DNA of 64,000 nucleotides, from contig OZ241919.1 of NCBI GenBank assembly GCA_965203835.1, positions 62,001-126,000 of the forward strand, in the 5' to 3' direction. Position 1 is the first letter of the stretch. Each line of letters begins with the position of its first letter. This document shows, one piece after another, positions 8,449 to 17,347 of this stretch. The position numbers and the translations under genes are program-made. A model generated the notes under the pieces. The model ran no database searches and was not told where the DNA came from. It worked only from the letters and a program-made list of their open reading frames with translations. The DNA is from CBDCFV01 sp965203835 (GTDB taxonomy: Bacteria; Chloroflexota; Dehalococcoidia; Lucifugimonadales; UBA3495).

Positions 8449-9450
8449 CTATTGCAAGTGCGGCAGCAGTTCCTCGGAAATAAGCTGCAAGTACTCCAGC
8501 TTGGCGGGGAATTCCTTGGGCAAATTCAAGCTGGCCAGCCCGATGTAGTCCAGTCCTTCCTCTTCCTTGCAACGGTTGATGATTTCAGCGCAGTCCTGCG
8601 GACTGCCGGCCACCGCCCAATCAGACAACTCCCTCTGCCCTCCAAGCCCCAAATCGACGGTGGTGTTTTCCTGCATATTGAAAGAGCTGTACATCCCGGC
8701 TTTCTTGGCAGCCATTTCCCTGGCTTCGGTGATGGCCGTCTCCCGGTCCTTGGCTATGGCAATGGAACGGTGAGCGCCGATTCGCCCCGCCGGGTCCTTG
8801 CCCAACTCTCCCAAGGCCTCCTTATACTGGCGAGTCAGGACGCTGATGTCCTTCCAACCCGGCTGCGGCCCGAGTATGACCCGGTCGGCCAGGGCGGCTG
8901 CCCTGCGTACTGCGCCCCGACTCTGCGCCGCAATCCATATTGGAGGATGCGGCTTCTGGACGGGTGTCAAGGCCAGTTTGGCGTCGTGCACCTGCCAGTG
9001 CCTGCCGTCGAAGTTGACCTCGTCGCCGCTCCACAGCAGCTTCATCAACTCGATGGACTCTTCGAACCGGCTCACCCGGTCCCGCCGGTTAGTCCCAAAG
9101 GCCTCAAGCTCTGCTACGCGGTAGCCCAAGCCCACTCCAAGTATGAACCGGCCGTTGCTTATTTGGTCCAGGGTCACAGTCTGTTCGGCGATGTCCACCG
9201 GGTTGTGGTAGGGTAGCAGCAGGATACCGGTCAGCAACTTCAACCCCTCGGCCTCGGGGGCCAGACGAGCAAGCGTCTGCATCGGCTGCATCCAGACGGT
9301 GGGGTGAGATATGTAGTGCTGGGGCATGTAAATGGTCGAAAACCCCAGTGACTTGGCCCTCCGGCAGACCTCCGCGGCCTCTTCCACCTGCTCGTACATT
9401 GGCCGGTACGGGTCTTCCATGTAATCGCGGATATACAGTCCTACTTCCAT
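8449..9450 (-). CDS. luciferase-like (LLM class) flavin-dependent oxidoreductase
   Basis: This 333-residue protein has the TIM-barrel layout of the bacterial luciferase-like family, which uses FMN or F420. The N-terminal part (MEVGLYIRDYMEDPYRPM) leads to LARLAPEAEGLKLLTGILLL and HNPVDIAEQTVTLDQISNGR. The hallmark GVGLGYRVAELEAFGTNRRD and the region around RFEESIELMKLLWSG are both present. The cofactor cannot be decided from sequence. It lies 44 bp upstream of the amidohydrolase in the same transcript. Such enzymes often oxidise or cleave xenobiotic-like or recalcitrant carbon substrates, which fits the neighbouring hydrolases and acyl-CoA dehydrogenases. Confidence 0.85.
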   Translation of the reverse strand: MEVGLYIRDYMEDPYRPMYEQVEEAAEVCRRAKSLGFSTIYMPQHYISHPTVWMQPMQTLARLAPEAEGLKLLTGILLLPYHNPVDIAEQTVTLDQISNGRFILGVGLGYRVAELEAFGTNRRDRVSRFEESIELMKLLWSGDEVNFDGRHWQVHDAKLALTPVQKPHPPIWIAAQSRGAVRRAAALADRVILGPQPGWKDISVLTRQYKEALGELGKDPAGRIGAHRSIAIAKDRETAITEAREMAAKKAGMYSSFNMQENTTVDLGLGGQRELSDWAVAGSPQDCAEIINRCKEEEGLDYIGLASLNLPKEFPAKLEYLQLISEELLPHLQ

Positions 9451-9505
9451 GGGTCTCCAATAAATCTCTTAATCATGACCTGTCGCGGATGTTCCCCAAA
9501 GCCAT

Positions 9506-10444
9506 TCAGGCTTGGCCCACCAAGGCGAAGGAGGCTTTCAACGCCGCCGTCGCTTCATCTACGGCGCGCCTTCCTTGGTCCAGCACCCCGGGCATGGCGA
9601 AGAAGCCGTGAATCATTCCGTCGTACCGGGTCGCTTGTGTAGGCACACCTGCGTTCCGCAGCAACTCGGCGTAGGCTTCTCCTTCGTCCCGGAGCGGGTC
9701 GAACTCGGCGGTGATTACCAAGGCTGGCGGCTGGCCTGAAAGGTCAGCGGCTTGAGCTGGCGCGGCGTATGGATTGGCTGCGTCGGCGTCGTCAGCCAGG
9801 TATTGGTCCCAGAACCATCTCATGCCATCCTGGGTCAGTGAATATCCGGTGGCATTGTTGCGGTAAGACGCGGTATCGAAGTTCCGCTCAGTCACCGGAT
9901 ATACAAGTAGCTGGAACGAGATGGCGGGGCCGTTGCGGTCGCGGGCCATAAGACACATGGCCGCAGCCAGGTTACCGCCCGCGCTGTCGCCACCAACGGC
10001 TACCCTGGCCGGATCACCGTTAATGTCGGCAGCGTTGTCCACCGCCCATTGAGTGGCGGCATAGCAGTCTTCGGCAGGCCCGGGGAATTTCGTCTCTGGC
10101 GCCAATCGGTAGTCCACGGAGACTACCACACAGTCCGCTCCGACGCACAAATGCCGCGACGGGCCGTCGGCAGACTCCAAGTCACCGATGACCCAGCCGC
10201 CGCCGTGGTACCAAACCATAATCGGGAAGGGGCCGGTCCCCTCAGGAGTATATATCCTTACCAGCACGCCTCCATCCGGTCCCGGTATGGAACGGTCCTC
10301 CACCTTGGCGACTTCGGGACCCGGGGCACGTGGGCGAAGTTTCGCGTTAGCACGGGCTTCCTGCGGCGAGACTTCATGGTTCGCGGGGAGGCCAAGGGCG
10401 GCGAGTTGGTCAAGTACCGCTTGGGCTTGTGGGTCCAGTGGCAT
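9506..10444 (-). CDS. alpha/beta hydrolase, hormone-sensitive-lipase-type esterase
   Basis: This 312-residue esterase has all the landmarks of the HSL family. The oxyanion-hole motif is WYHGGGWVIGD near residue 80. The nucleophile elbow is GGDSAGGNLAA near residue 150. The acid is in EFDPLRDEGEAY near residue 250 and the His is in MIHGFF near residue 280. These enzymes hydrolyse short-chain carboxylic esters in the cytoplasm. The ATG at 10444 gives a full-length N-terminal cap (MPLDPQAQAVLDQLAALG). It is the fifth gene of the minus-strand operon and is separated from its neighbours by short gaps of 30-55 bp. Confidence 0.9.
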   Translation of the reverse strand: MPLDPQAQAVLDQLAALGLPANHEVSPQEARANAKLRPRAPGPEVAKVEDRSIPGPDGGVLVRIYTPEGTGPFPIMVWYHGGGWVIGDLESADGPSRHLCVGADCVVVSVDYRLAPETKFPGPAEDCYAATQWAVDNAADINGDPARVAVGGDSAGGNLAAAMCLMARDRNGPAISFQLLVYPVTERNFDTASYRNNATGYSLTQDGMRWFWDQYLADDADAANPYAAPAQAADLSGQPPALVITAEFDPLRDEGEAYAELLRNAGVPTQATRYDGMIHGFFAMPGVLDQGRRAVDEATAALKASFALVGQA

Positions 10445-10474
10445 GTCTTACCTCCCGTTATAGACCTTCCAGAT

Positions 10475-11413
10475 TTAGCCGGACACCAAAGGCAGGCCGC
10501 TGTCGGCGCGCACTTCATTGATAATTTCCAGGACGCGCTGCCGGAAAGGCGCGTATTGAAGCTCGAATTCATCCAGCAACCGGCTGTTGTCCACCAAGTA
10601 GTTCCCGGACTCTTCGATGCCTCCCTCATTTGCGAAGGATATACGAGCATCAGGCAGGAACTCCCTTACCATATCGGCCAGGTCACCGAGGCTGATGGCG
10701 TGGCCGCCGGAGTTGTAAATCGGGTAGTGACTGGAGTTTGCCAGCGACACCCGGACAAAGGCCTGAGCAATGTCCTCGACGTGTATGGGGAGACGCATCA
10801 TAGACTTGTATGGGAAGCTGATTTCCTCCCCGCGTGCCGGCAAAGTGATGCACTGGACATGGTCGGTGGAGCCCCTGACCTTGTCCGGACCGGTCACGTT
10901 GGCTGGCCGTATGCCGGTGATCGACATTCCATAGTTCTGGATGTACATCTGGGCTTGGAATTCGTTGAACCGTTTGTGCATGGCGTACTGGCTGGTGCCG
11001 TGCATCGGGTCGTCTTCGTTGGTCAACCTGTCCCCGAAGTACTTCTGCTGCCCGCTGACCGCGATGGAGCTGGCGTAGACCACCCGGTTGACGCCGCACA
11101 AACGCGCCGCCTCGAAGCAGTTGTCCATACCCAGCAGGTTCAGCTTCATGGTGAAGTGGGGCCGGTCCTCGCCGCCGCCCAGCAGGTACGCCAGGTTGAT
11201 GATGCGGTCGGGCTCGGTCTCGATGACAGTGCGGATGACGCTGGAGAAATCGGTAATATCGCCGAAGACCACCTTGACCTGGTCGCCGAAAGCCGCGAAG
11301 GAAGCCGCGCCGGGGTTGATGTCCATGCACACGACCTCTTCACCCCGTTCCACCAACCTGCGGATAACCCTGGGCCCAATAAATCCGGTGCCGCCGATAA
11401 CCAGAATAGGCAT
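10475..11413 (-). CDS. NAD-dependent epimerase/dehydratase (extended SDR)
   Basis: This 312-residue protein begins MPILVIGGTGFIG, the GxxGxxG dinucleotide-binding loop of extended short-chain dehydrogenases. YASSIAVSG supplies the catalytic Ser region and YAMHKRFNE the YxxxK pair. ATG 11413 has AGGAG six bases upstream and puts the glycine loop at the very N-terminus, so the longer GTG-like options are rejected. Family members act on nucleotide sugars or on other cyclic substrates. In this operon, beside hydrolases and acyl-CoA dehydrogenases, a catabolic oxidoreductase role is just as likely as sugar epimerisation. Confidence 0.85.
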   Translation of the reverse strand: MPILVIGGTGFIGPRVIRRLVERGEEVVCMDINPGAASFAAFGDQVKVVFGDITDFSSVIRTVIETEPDRIINLAYLLGGGEDRPHFTMKLNLLGMDNCFEAARLCGVNRVVYASSIAVSGQQKYFGDRLTNEDDPMHGTSQYAMHKRFNEFQAQMYIQNYGMSITGIRPANVTGPDKVRGSTDHVQCITLPARGEEISFPYKSMMRLPIHVEDIAQAFVRVSLANSSHYPIYNSGGHAISLGDLADMVREFLPDARISFANEGGIEESGNYLVDNSRLLDEFELQYAPFRQRVLEIINEVRADSGLPLVSG

Positions 11414-11524
11414 CACTGTCTCCTGTACAGAGCTTGGGAATGCCACTGGAAGTATAGGCAGGTGTCCCTACAGCGTCAACCGAGGTAAAAGTTCACCGCA
11501 GGAGGAGTGGGTCTAAGGCGCGGC

Positions 11525-11722
11525 CTACCCCAGATACGCGTCAGGGCTGGCCAGGAACTTCGTGCGGCATTCCAGGCTACAAAAGTAATACCAGACGCCG
11601 TTATGGAAGCTGCGGGTGCCCATCTGCGGGTCCACTTCAGCCGCCCCGTGCAGCGTCTGGCCGGTCTCGGCCCTGGCTCCGGCCTCGTTTATCTCCTTGC
11701 CACAAACCGGGTCACTGGGCAT
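11525..11722 (-). CDS. YHS-domain protein
   Basis: This 65-residue protein is one YHS domain. It begins MPSDPVCGKEI, with the DPVCG motif, and ends with YYFCSLECRTKFLASPDAY, the usual CSxxCxxxF half. Such domains occur in metal-handling proteins and monooxygenase subunits and are thought to bind metal through the Cys residues. ATG 11722 has GAGG about 7 bases upstream; an earlier ATG at 11734 has none. It sits between acyl-CoA dehydrogenase and epimerase genes, so it may serve an oxygenase step of this pathway. Confidence 0.8.
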   Translation of the reverse strand: MPSDPVCGKEINEAGARAETGQTLHGAAEVDPQMGTRSFHNGVWYYFCSLECRTKFLASPDAYLG

Positions 11723-11769
11723 AACGCACCTCATCCTATCGGGCCTGTACGGATTCGTTCAGTTCGGAA

Positions 11770-12945
11770 TCAAGGCACCGGTTCCAGCGGCATCCCCAGC
11801 CTGACGCGGCCCGGTTGGTCTATAAGCCGACTGGCGATCCTGGCGCGGTGCTCGAAACTGGTGCCCAGCCGCAAGGTCCACGCGGTCACTCGCCTGAACC
11901 ACAGGTGAAGATCGAACTCCATCATGAACCCGATGCCGCCGTGGATCATCTGCGACGAGCGTACCACCGCCTCGCACTTGTCATTACAGAACGCCTTGGC
12001 TTGGGACACCTCTACGGTCGCGTCCATGCCTTCGTCCATTTTCCAAAGGGCCTCGTAGGTCAGAAGTTGCGCCCCGTCGATCCACAAAGTCATATCGGCG
12101 CACAAGTGCTGGATGGACTGGAACGCGCCTATCGGCCTGCCGAAGGCAGTACGGTTCTTGGAGTATTCGATGGCCATCTCGGCGTCTTTCCGGGCGGCCC
12201 CGGCCATTTGGCAACACAAGAGAACCGTCGCCCGGTCCACCATAGCTTCCACGATTGGCCAGCCTTGGTCCAGTTCGCCCACCAGGTTGGCCTTGGGTAC
12301 CCGCACGTCACTGAAGGTAACTTGGCTTTGTTTGTCCTTCGCCAGGGTGGTCAACGGCACTTCGGAGATTCCCGGGCTGTTCGTATCAACCAGCAGCAGG
12401 GATATGCCTTGATTGTCGTCGGACGCAGCCGTGGTCCTGCAGGCCATCAAGCATTTGTCCGCGGCGCCGAAGTTGTCTACGAACATCTTGACGCCGTTGA
12501 TGACAAATTCGTCACCCTGCTGTACCGCCTCGGTCTGCACAGTTTCCGGCAAGAGCCGCGGGTTTCGCTCGATGACGCTCCATGTCAAAATCGTGTCGCC
12601 CCGGCTGACTCCCGGCAAAATCTGTTGCCGTTGCTCCTCGCTGCCGTGTTCGGCGATGGTAAGAGCAGGGACCATTGTGCTGTGGAAAGGCACCGGCGCG
12701 ATGGCGCGGCCCAGTTCCTCCGTTATGATGCCCAGATAGGTCAGGGGCAGACCCTGGCCGCCCAAGGACTCGGGCAGCGCCAGTCCCAGCCAACCGAGCT
12801 GGGCCATTTGCCGCCAGAGTTCAGGGGGATAACCCAAGTCATCCTTTTCCATGGCACGGGCCAAGCTGGGAGGGCATTCCCCTTCCAGGAACTCCCTGGC
12901 CGCGTTCTTGACCATTTCTTCTTCTTCGTTTAACAGCACATCCAT
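11770..12945 (-). CDS. acyl-CoA dehydrogenase
   Basis: This 391-residue flavoprotein has the N-terminal helical domain (EEEEMVKNAAREFLEGECPP), the middle beta domain (EFVINGVKMFVDNFGAADKC) and the C-terminal helical domain with NRTAFGRPIGAFQSIQH. All three are standard for acyl-CoA dehydrogenases, which oxidise acyl-CoA thioesters at the alpha-beta bond. Electrons normally pass to ETF, and a fused EtfB-EtfA gene lies 2.5 kb upstream of the operon promoter. A second paralogue precedes it by 73 bp. The two may form a heteromer, as seen in steroid and aromatic side-chain degradation. That last point is inference. Confidence 0.9.
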   Translation of the reverse strand: MDVLLNEEEEMVKNAAREFLEGECPPSLARAMEKDDLGYPPELWRQMAQLGWLGLALPESLGGQGLPLTYLGIITEELGRAIAPVPFHSTMVPALTIAEHGSEEQRQQILPGVSRGDTILTWSVIERNPRLLPETVQTEAVQQGDEFVINGVKMFVDNFGAADKCLMACRTTAASDDNQGISLLLVDTNSPGISEVPLTTLAKDKQSQVTFSDVRVPKANLVGELDQGWPIVEAMVDRATVLLCCQMAGAARKDAEMAIEYSKNRTAFGRPIGAFQSIQHLCADMTLWIDGAQLLTYEALWKMDEGMDATVEVSQAKAFCNDKCEAVVRSSQMIHGGIGFMMEFDLHLWFRRVTAWTLRLGTSFEHRARIASRLIDQPGRVRLGMPLEPVP

Positions 12946-13018
12946 GACGTTACCCAGTGACTGAAGAGATTACCCGGCCCTTCATCATAAGTATGTCAAA
13001 GGGCGTCCCGAAAATAGA

Positions 13019-14218
13019 CTACCCGCGGGGAAGGCCCAGACCACGGCGGGCCATCTGGTCTCGCATGACTTGAACACTGCCGTGATTGATGCCCGACTGG
13101 AAGGAACCCATCAGGTTATGGGCAAAGACACCGTCCTCGATAGCGCCTTCGGAACCGTTCAACAACTGGGCATAGGGGCCCAGTATCTGGGACACCGTTT
13201 CGGTGGTCCTGACCCCATGCTCAGGCGCCCACACCTTCTCAGCAGCGCCTTCGTAGGTGAAGTGGCCACCTCTTTCCACCAGCGACATGCTGCGCATGGT
13301 CATCAAGCGGCAGACCTGCGCCTCGATCCAAAGCTCGGCCAAGCGGTCGCGCACCGCCGGATCATCAGCGGGAGAATGACCTCCCAAGTCGTTGTCCTTC
13401 ACCCAGTTGATAATATCCTCGTCTCGTTGCACCGATATCAGATACCTGCTGGCGCCCACCCGGTCCAGGTTCAACCCCATCGCGCCGACGTACCAGCCCA
13501 TGTTCTCTTCACCCAACATGCTGGTCGCAGGCACCCGTACGTCTTCGAAGAAAGTCTCGTTGGTACGGCGCTGGCCGTAGGTGGTGCCCGTGGGGGCGGT
13601 AGGTTCGTTCTGAATGGTCCAGAGTGGCCGCACGGTGATTCCCGGCGTGTCCATTGGCACCAGGAAAATGGAAATACCCCGGTGTTTCGGAGCGTCTGGA
13701 TCAGTGCGGGCCATCAAGTAAATGTGCGAGGCGTAATGGGCTGATGAGGTGTACATCTTCTGACCATTGATGACGTAGTCATCGCCGTCCCTTACAGCCC
13801 TGCATTGGAGGCTGGCCAGGTCGGCGCCCCCATGAGGTTCGGTAAATCCAAGAGCCAGCGTGATGTCGCCGTTGATAAGGCCGGGCAGGAAATACTTTTT
13901 TTGTTCCTCGGTCCCGGCGGCGAGGATTGCAGGCGCGCCGCTTCCGGCTCCACCAACGCCGATACCAACCCGCCCGAACTCCTCTTCAACGATGTACTGG
14001 TCGATGCGGCTACCATCCTGGCCTCCGTACTCCTTGGGCCAACTGATGCCGATCCACCCCTTTTCGGCGACCTTCTTGGTCAACTCGCTGACCAATGGGC
14101 CGCGGCCTTCTCCCACCATCACGATTTCCTCGCGGATATCGTCGGTTACGTTCTCGGCGATGAATTGCCTTACTTCTTGCCGCAGGGCTTGTTGTTCAGG
14201 TGTGTAACCAAAATCCAT
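13019..14218 (-). CDS. acyl-CoA dehydrogenase
   Basis: This 399-residue protein is the first gene of the operon and a divergent paralogue of the next gene. It starts MDFGYTPEQQALRQEVRQF, then has LALGFTEPHGGADLASLQ and VINGQKMYTSSAHYASHIYL in the FAD/substrate domain, and ends with a helical bundle (QILGPYAQLLNGSEG). ATG 14218 aligns with the usual start of the family; the TTG-like extension at 14233 does not. The loop with TIQNEPTAPTGTTYGQRRTN is longer than in short-chain enzymes. The exact acyl-CoA is unknown. Confidence 0.9.
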   Translation of the reverse strand: MDFGYTPEQQALRQEVRQFIAENVTDDIREEIVMVGEGRGPLVSELTKKVAEKGWIGISWPKEYGGQDGSRIDQYIVEEEFGRVGIGVGGAGSGAPAILAAGTEEQKKYFLPGLINGDITLALGFTEPHGGADLASLQCRAVRDGDDYVINGQKMYTSSAHYASHIYLMARTDPDAPKHRGISIFLVPMDTPGITVRPLWTIQNEPTAPTGTTYGQRRTNETFFEDVRVPATSMLGEENMGWYVGAMGLNLDRVGASRYLISVQRDEDIINWVKDNDLGGHSPADDPAVRDRLAELWIEAQVCRLMTMRSMSLVERGGHFTYEGAAEKVWAPEHGVRTTETVSQILGPYAQLLNGSEGAIEDGVFAHNLMGSFQSGINHGSVQVMRDQMARRGLGLPRG

Positions 14219-14265
14219 GACGCTGCTCCGCAACGGGTGGCTAAAAACGGACTAAGCTTGGGGTC

Positions 14266-14294
14266 ATTGTGCTTTCAACGGGTAATAGTGTCAA
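14266..14294 (-). promoter_or_regulatory. promoter of the acyl-CoA dehydrogenase operon
   Basis: On the minus strand a perfect TTGACA (14294-14289) is followed after 17 bp by CACAAT (14271-14266), about 50 bp before the first start codon. This supports one transcript covering seven genes down to the terminator at 7049. Confidence 0.6.
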
Positions 14295-14348
14295 GCTGAA
14301 TGAACGAGCAGGAGTATAACTTTCGTCACTGCCCAGCCGCTTGGACGC

Positions 14349-15365
14349 TCAAGGGTATGGAATAACGAATGTAGTCACTTCTTCTGCGACGGCTTGTGCT
14401 GATTGCGCATCGCTCAGGACTGCGGTGATGACGACCGGCATGACCGTGCCCCCGGTGGCGGCGCGCAATATTCCGGCGCGGCGCTTGGCCCGGTTCACGT
14501 CATCTTCGTCGGCGGTAAGCGACACTTCCACGACCGAGTGGCGATTGCTATCGTCTGAGATGATGAGGTCAGACTCGTACAGGTCTGAGGACTGCTCCCG
14601 AGAGATGGCGCCATTGCCAATAGCTTGGGCAATAGCGCTGTTCAGTTGGGGCGCGATGGTCCCGTCCTGGGTCAGCGCCAGATAGGGATTCTCTATGCCG
14701 AGTATATCCCTGGCGCGGACCAAGGCTCTAGTCCTGACTCTTCGCTCGTAGTCGCTGCCCTCAAAATTGCTGAATCGCCCCTCTAGCCGACCCATCCTGG
14801 TCTCCATCCGTTGCATCTGGGTTGCCAATTGTCCTACCACGGTTTCCAGGCTCTCCGTCCGGGTTAACAATTGTCCTACCACGGTTTCCAGGCTCTCCGT
14901 CCGGGTTAACAATTGTCCTACCACGGTTTCCAGGTTTCCCGTCCTGGTTGCCAGTTGTCCTACCACGGTTTCCAGGTTTCCCGTCCTGGTTGCCAGTTGT
15001 CCTACCACGGTTTCCAGGTTTCCCGTCCGGGTTGCCAGTTGTCCTACCACGGTTTCCAGGCTCTCCGTCCGGGTTGCCAGTTGTCCTACCACGGTTTCCA
15101 GGCTCTCCGTCCGGGTTGCCAGTTGTCCTACCACGGTTTCCAGGTTTCCCGTTCTGGTTGCCAATTGCCCTACCACGGTTTCCAGTCGCCCCAACCGTTC
15201 ATTGGTTATCCGATTACTTTCCTGTGTCAGTTGGACGAACTCTGCGAACCGGGCAGGCAGGTTCAACAGTTCTTCGCTCAGCAATAAGCTCCGAATCGTG
15301 TCGGCCCATTCGGGCTGTTCTTTCAGGATGCGGGCCAAATCCGCTATGTCGTTGATGGATGTCAC
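14349..15365 (-). CDS. coiled-coil repeat protein with nuclease-like C-terminal domain
   Basis: This 338-residue protein has three parts. Residues 1-45 (IADLARILKEQPEWADTIRS) form a small helical domain. Residues 61-186 are nine 14-residue repeats of the type LETVVGQLATRTES or -TGN, which should form a long coiled coil. Residues 207-338 form an alpha/beta domain with DLII (Asp266) and VVEVSL (Glu280, Ser282). This resembles a PD-(D/E)XK core in which the Lys is replaced. A paralogue at 60092-61126 has the same three parts. The start is GTG at 15365. The function is unknown; relation to DUF3782-like coiled-coil nucleases is my inference. Confidence 0.7.
   Translation of the reverse strand: MTSINDIADLARILKEQPEWADTIRSLLLSEELLNLPARFAEFVQLTQESNRITNERLGRLETVVGQLATRTGNLETVVGQLATRTESLETVVGQLATRTESLETVVGQLATRTGNLETVVGQLATRTGNLETVVGQLATRTGNLETVVGQLLTRTESLETVVGQLLTRTESLETVVGQLATQMQRMETRMGRLEGRFSNFEGSDYERRVRTRALVRARDILGIENPYLALTQDGTIAPQLNSAIAQAIGNGAISREQSSDLYESDLIISDDSNRHSVVEVSLTADEDDVNRAKRRAGILRAATGGTVMPVVITAVLSDAQSAQAVAEEVTTFVIPYP
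14808..15185 (-). repeat. tandem repeat, nine units of 42 bp inside the coiled-coil gene
   Basis: Nine units of 42 bp encode the 14-residue repeat. Many neighbouring units are identical or differ by one to four bases, chiefly at the Ala/Leu codon and at the end of the unit (ES or GN). A tenth, degenerate unit follows. Such a run can change in copy number by slippage or recombination without breaking the frame. Confidence 0.9.
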
Positions 15366-15434
15366 GGTTACTATTGTACTCTCTTAAAAATTGCTTCTGC
15401 TCTATGTCAGTCCCTTCGGTAACGGTAGCCGGGG

Positions 15435-17282
15435 TCAGATACCGCCGCTCCGGTTTAACACGGGTTTCAGAGCCTCGACCAACGGGGGAAGGTACTTTTC
15501 CCAGTCTCCCACAATCCCGAAATCGGCAGCGCGGAAAATCGTGTGCCTCCGGTTCCGGTTTACCGCCAGGATCACCCCGGCCTTCTGTATGCCGACGGTA
15601 TGGTTGAACACACCGCGGATGCCGACGGCGATGTAGACCCTTGGAGTGATGGTGCGACCGCTGATGCCCACTTGAATCTGGTGCGGCAACCACCCGGCAT
15701 GAGTCACGTTGCGGGTAATCGCCAGAGACGCGCCGATTGAACTGGCCAACTCCTGTATTTCAGGCAGGTTTTCCGGACCGCCTATGCCCATGCCCACTCC
15801 CAGAACCACCTGCGCCTGCACCAACTCTACCGCCCCCAAGTCGTCTTGCAGGGTTTCCTCGACAATGGTGACGTCCCGGCCTTCGAATGGCTCAACGTCA
15901 ATTCTTTCAACCCGGGCCGTGGCGTCCGGGTTTGGTGTCACGGGAGTAAGCAGTCCCGGACGGAGAGTGACCATGTTGGGAAGAACTTTCGACAGGATGG
16001 GCGCGACCACGTTGCCGCCCAAGGCCGGCTTCAGTTGCACCAGTCGTCCTTCCTCGTCTATCTCCAGATCCACGGCATCGCCGGTCAGTCCCAGCCCCAA
16101 CTTTGCGGCGACACGAGCGGCAAGGTCACGGCTGTCCGGCGTAGATGCAAAAAGCACGGCGTATGGACGGGCCACGTCCATTGCATTGGCCAACGCTTGG
16201 GTAACAGCGCGGCCCCAGATGGGACCCAGTCCCGTATTGTCGAGGACCAGCACTCTGTCCGCTCCGTAAGCCGCCAGTTGGTCCAGTTGGTCTTCACGGG
16301 CCGGGCCAATCAGCACCGCAGCCACTTCGCTTTTTGTAAAGGACGTCAACTCCCTTGCCCTGCCCAGCATCTCCAGCGTCACCCGCCGCAACTCGCCCTG
16401 GGCCGTTTCGGCCACGACCCAAATGCTTTTCTCTAGACCTTGAGGGTAGTGCTCTGGAGCCGGGGCGTCCGATGGGTTGGCGGCTTGGGAGTCCACCTCG
16501 GCCAGCCGGTCGGCGAGCAACGCAGCTACTTGGCGGGCAGCCTCCTCGGCGTCCTCCTCCTCGATGACTACGCCTAAGCGGTTGGGCTCCACCAGCCGGA
16601 TGTCCTGCACCCAAGTGGGAGAACCCTCTATGCCGAATAACGACGTATCCGAAGAGAGTTGAGCGCAAGTGACCTCTTCCACCGGCTTGCTTTCGGCTTC
16701 GGCCATCTGGTCACGGTTGGGGAACAACTCCGGTCCCACTCCCTCGGTAACGCAGGCCAGCGCCGGAAGGGAGCACTCTATGACTTGGTGCCCTTCGTCA
16801 CTGAGACGCTCTACCCTGACGCTGCCCGATTGGTCGGCGTAGTCCAGCTTGCTGACCTGTCCGATGTGCGGAATGTCCAGTAGTTCGGCGATTTCAGGGC
16901 CGACCTGGCCCGTCTCCGAATCTGAACTGTTCCGTCCGCACAAAATCAGGTCGGGATTTTCCTTCTGCAAGGCCATCGACAGGGCCCGTGCGGTCGCCAA
17001 GGTGTCCGATCCGGCCAACACCCTGTCGGTAACCAATATTCCCCGGTCGGCCCCCAATGCCAAGCAATGGACCAGACCCTCGCGGGCTTGAGGCGGCCCC
17101 ATGCACACCGCCACGACTTCGTCGCCAGGCTGGGTTTTGAGTTCGACTGCCCGCGCCAAGCCCAGCAAGTCGAAGGAGTTTATTTCCGACGGCACGCCTT
17201 CGCGCTTGATGGTCTTGTTCTCGTAGTCGAATTGGATCTGGGAAACCACCGGGACATATTTGACGCAAACGGCAATTTTCAT
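15435..17282 (-). CDS. fused electron transfer flavoprotein, EtfB-EtfA
   Basis: This 615-residue protein joins both subunits of ETF. Residues 1-250 match EtfB (MKIAVCVKYVPVVSQIQFDY, then GPPQAREGLVHCLALGADRG). From about residue 290 the EtfA part begins (KSIWVVAETAQGELRRVTLE) and ends with the FAD-binding half: GVGMGIGGPENLPEIQELA, HAGWLPHQIQVG, RVYIAVGIRGVFNHTVGIQ and IFRAADFGIVGDWEKYLPPL. ETF accepts electrons from acyl-CoA dehydrogenases. ATG 17282 has AAGGA upstream; 17 further codons upstream are rejected. The linker around residue 270 is acidic and Ala-rich. It lies upstream of, and in the same direction as, the acyl-CoA dehydrogenase operon, but a coiled-coil gene separates the two. 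Confidence 0.93.
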   Translation of the reverse strand: MKIAVCVKYVPVVSQIQFDYENKTIKREGVPSEINSFDLLGLARAVELKTQPGDEVVAVCMGPPQAREGLVHCLALGADRGILVTDRVLAGSDTLATARALSMALQKENPDLILCGRNSSDSETGQVGPEIAELLDIPHIGQVSKLDYADQSGSVRVERLSDEGHQVIECSLPALACVTEGVGPELFPNRDQMAEAESKPVEEVTCAQLSSDTSLFGIEGSPTWVQDIRLVEPNRLGVVIEEEDAEEAARQVAALLADRLAEVDSQAANPSDAPAPEHYPQGLEKSIWVVAETAQGELRRVTLEMLGRARELTSFTKSEVAAVLIGPAREDQLDQLAAYGADRVLVLDNTGLGPIWGRAVTQALANAMDVARPYAVLFASTPDSRDLAARVAAKLGLGLTGDAVDLEIDEEGRLVQLKPALGGNVVAPILSKVLPNMVTLRPGLLTPVTPNPDATARVERIDVEPFEGRDVTIVEETLQDDLGAVELVQAQVVLGVGMGIGGPENLPEIQELASSIGASLAITRNVTHAGWLPHQIQVGISGRTITPRVYIAVGIRGVFNHTVGIQKAGVILAVNRNRRHTIFRAADFGIVGDWEKYLPPLVEALKPVLNRSGGI

Positions 17283-17347
17283 TGGATGTCCTTTACATAA
17301 CCAATAGTAGGAAACCGGAGGCGCGTGCGCCACTTCCGGACGGTGAC

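Noticed and set aside
10049..11488. 479-codon open frame on the plus strand
   Set aside because: It runs antisense through the end of the alpha/beta hydrolase and the epimerase, both well supported.
14808..15185. CRISPR-like array
   Set aside because: The 42-bp units are contiguous, without spacers, and they encode a regular protein repeat.
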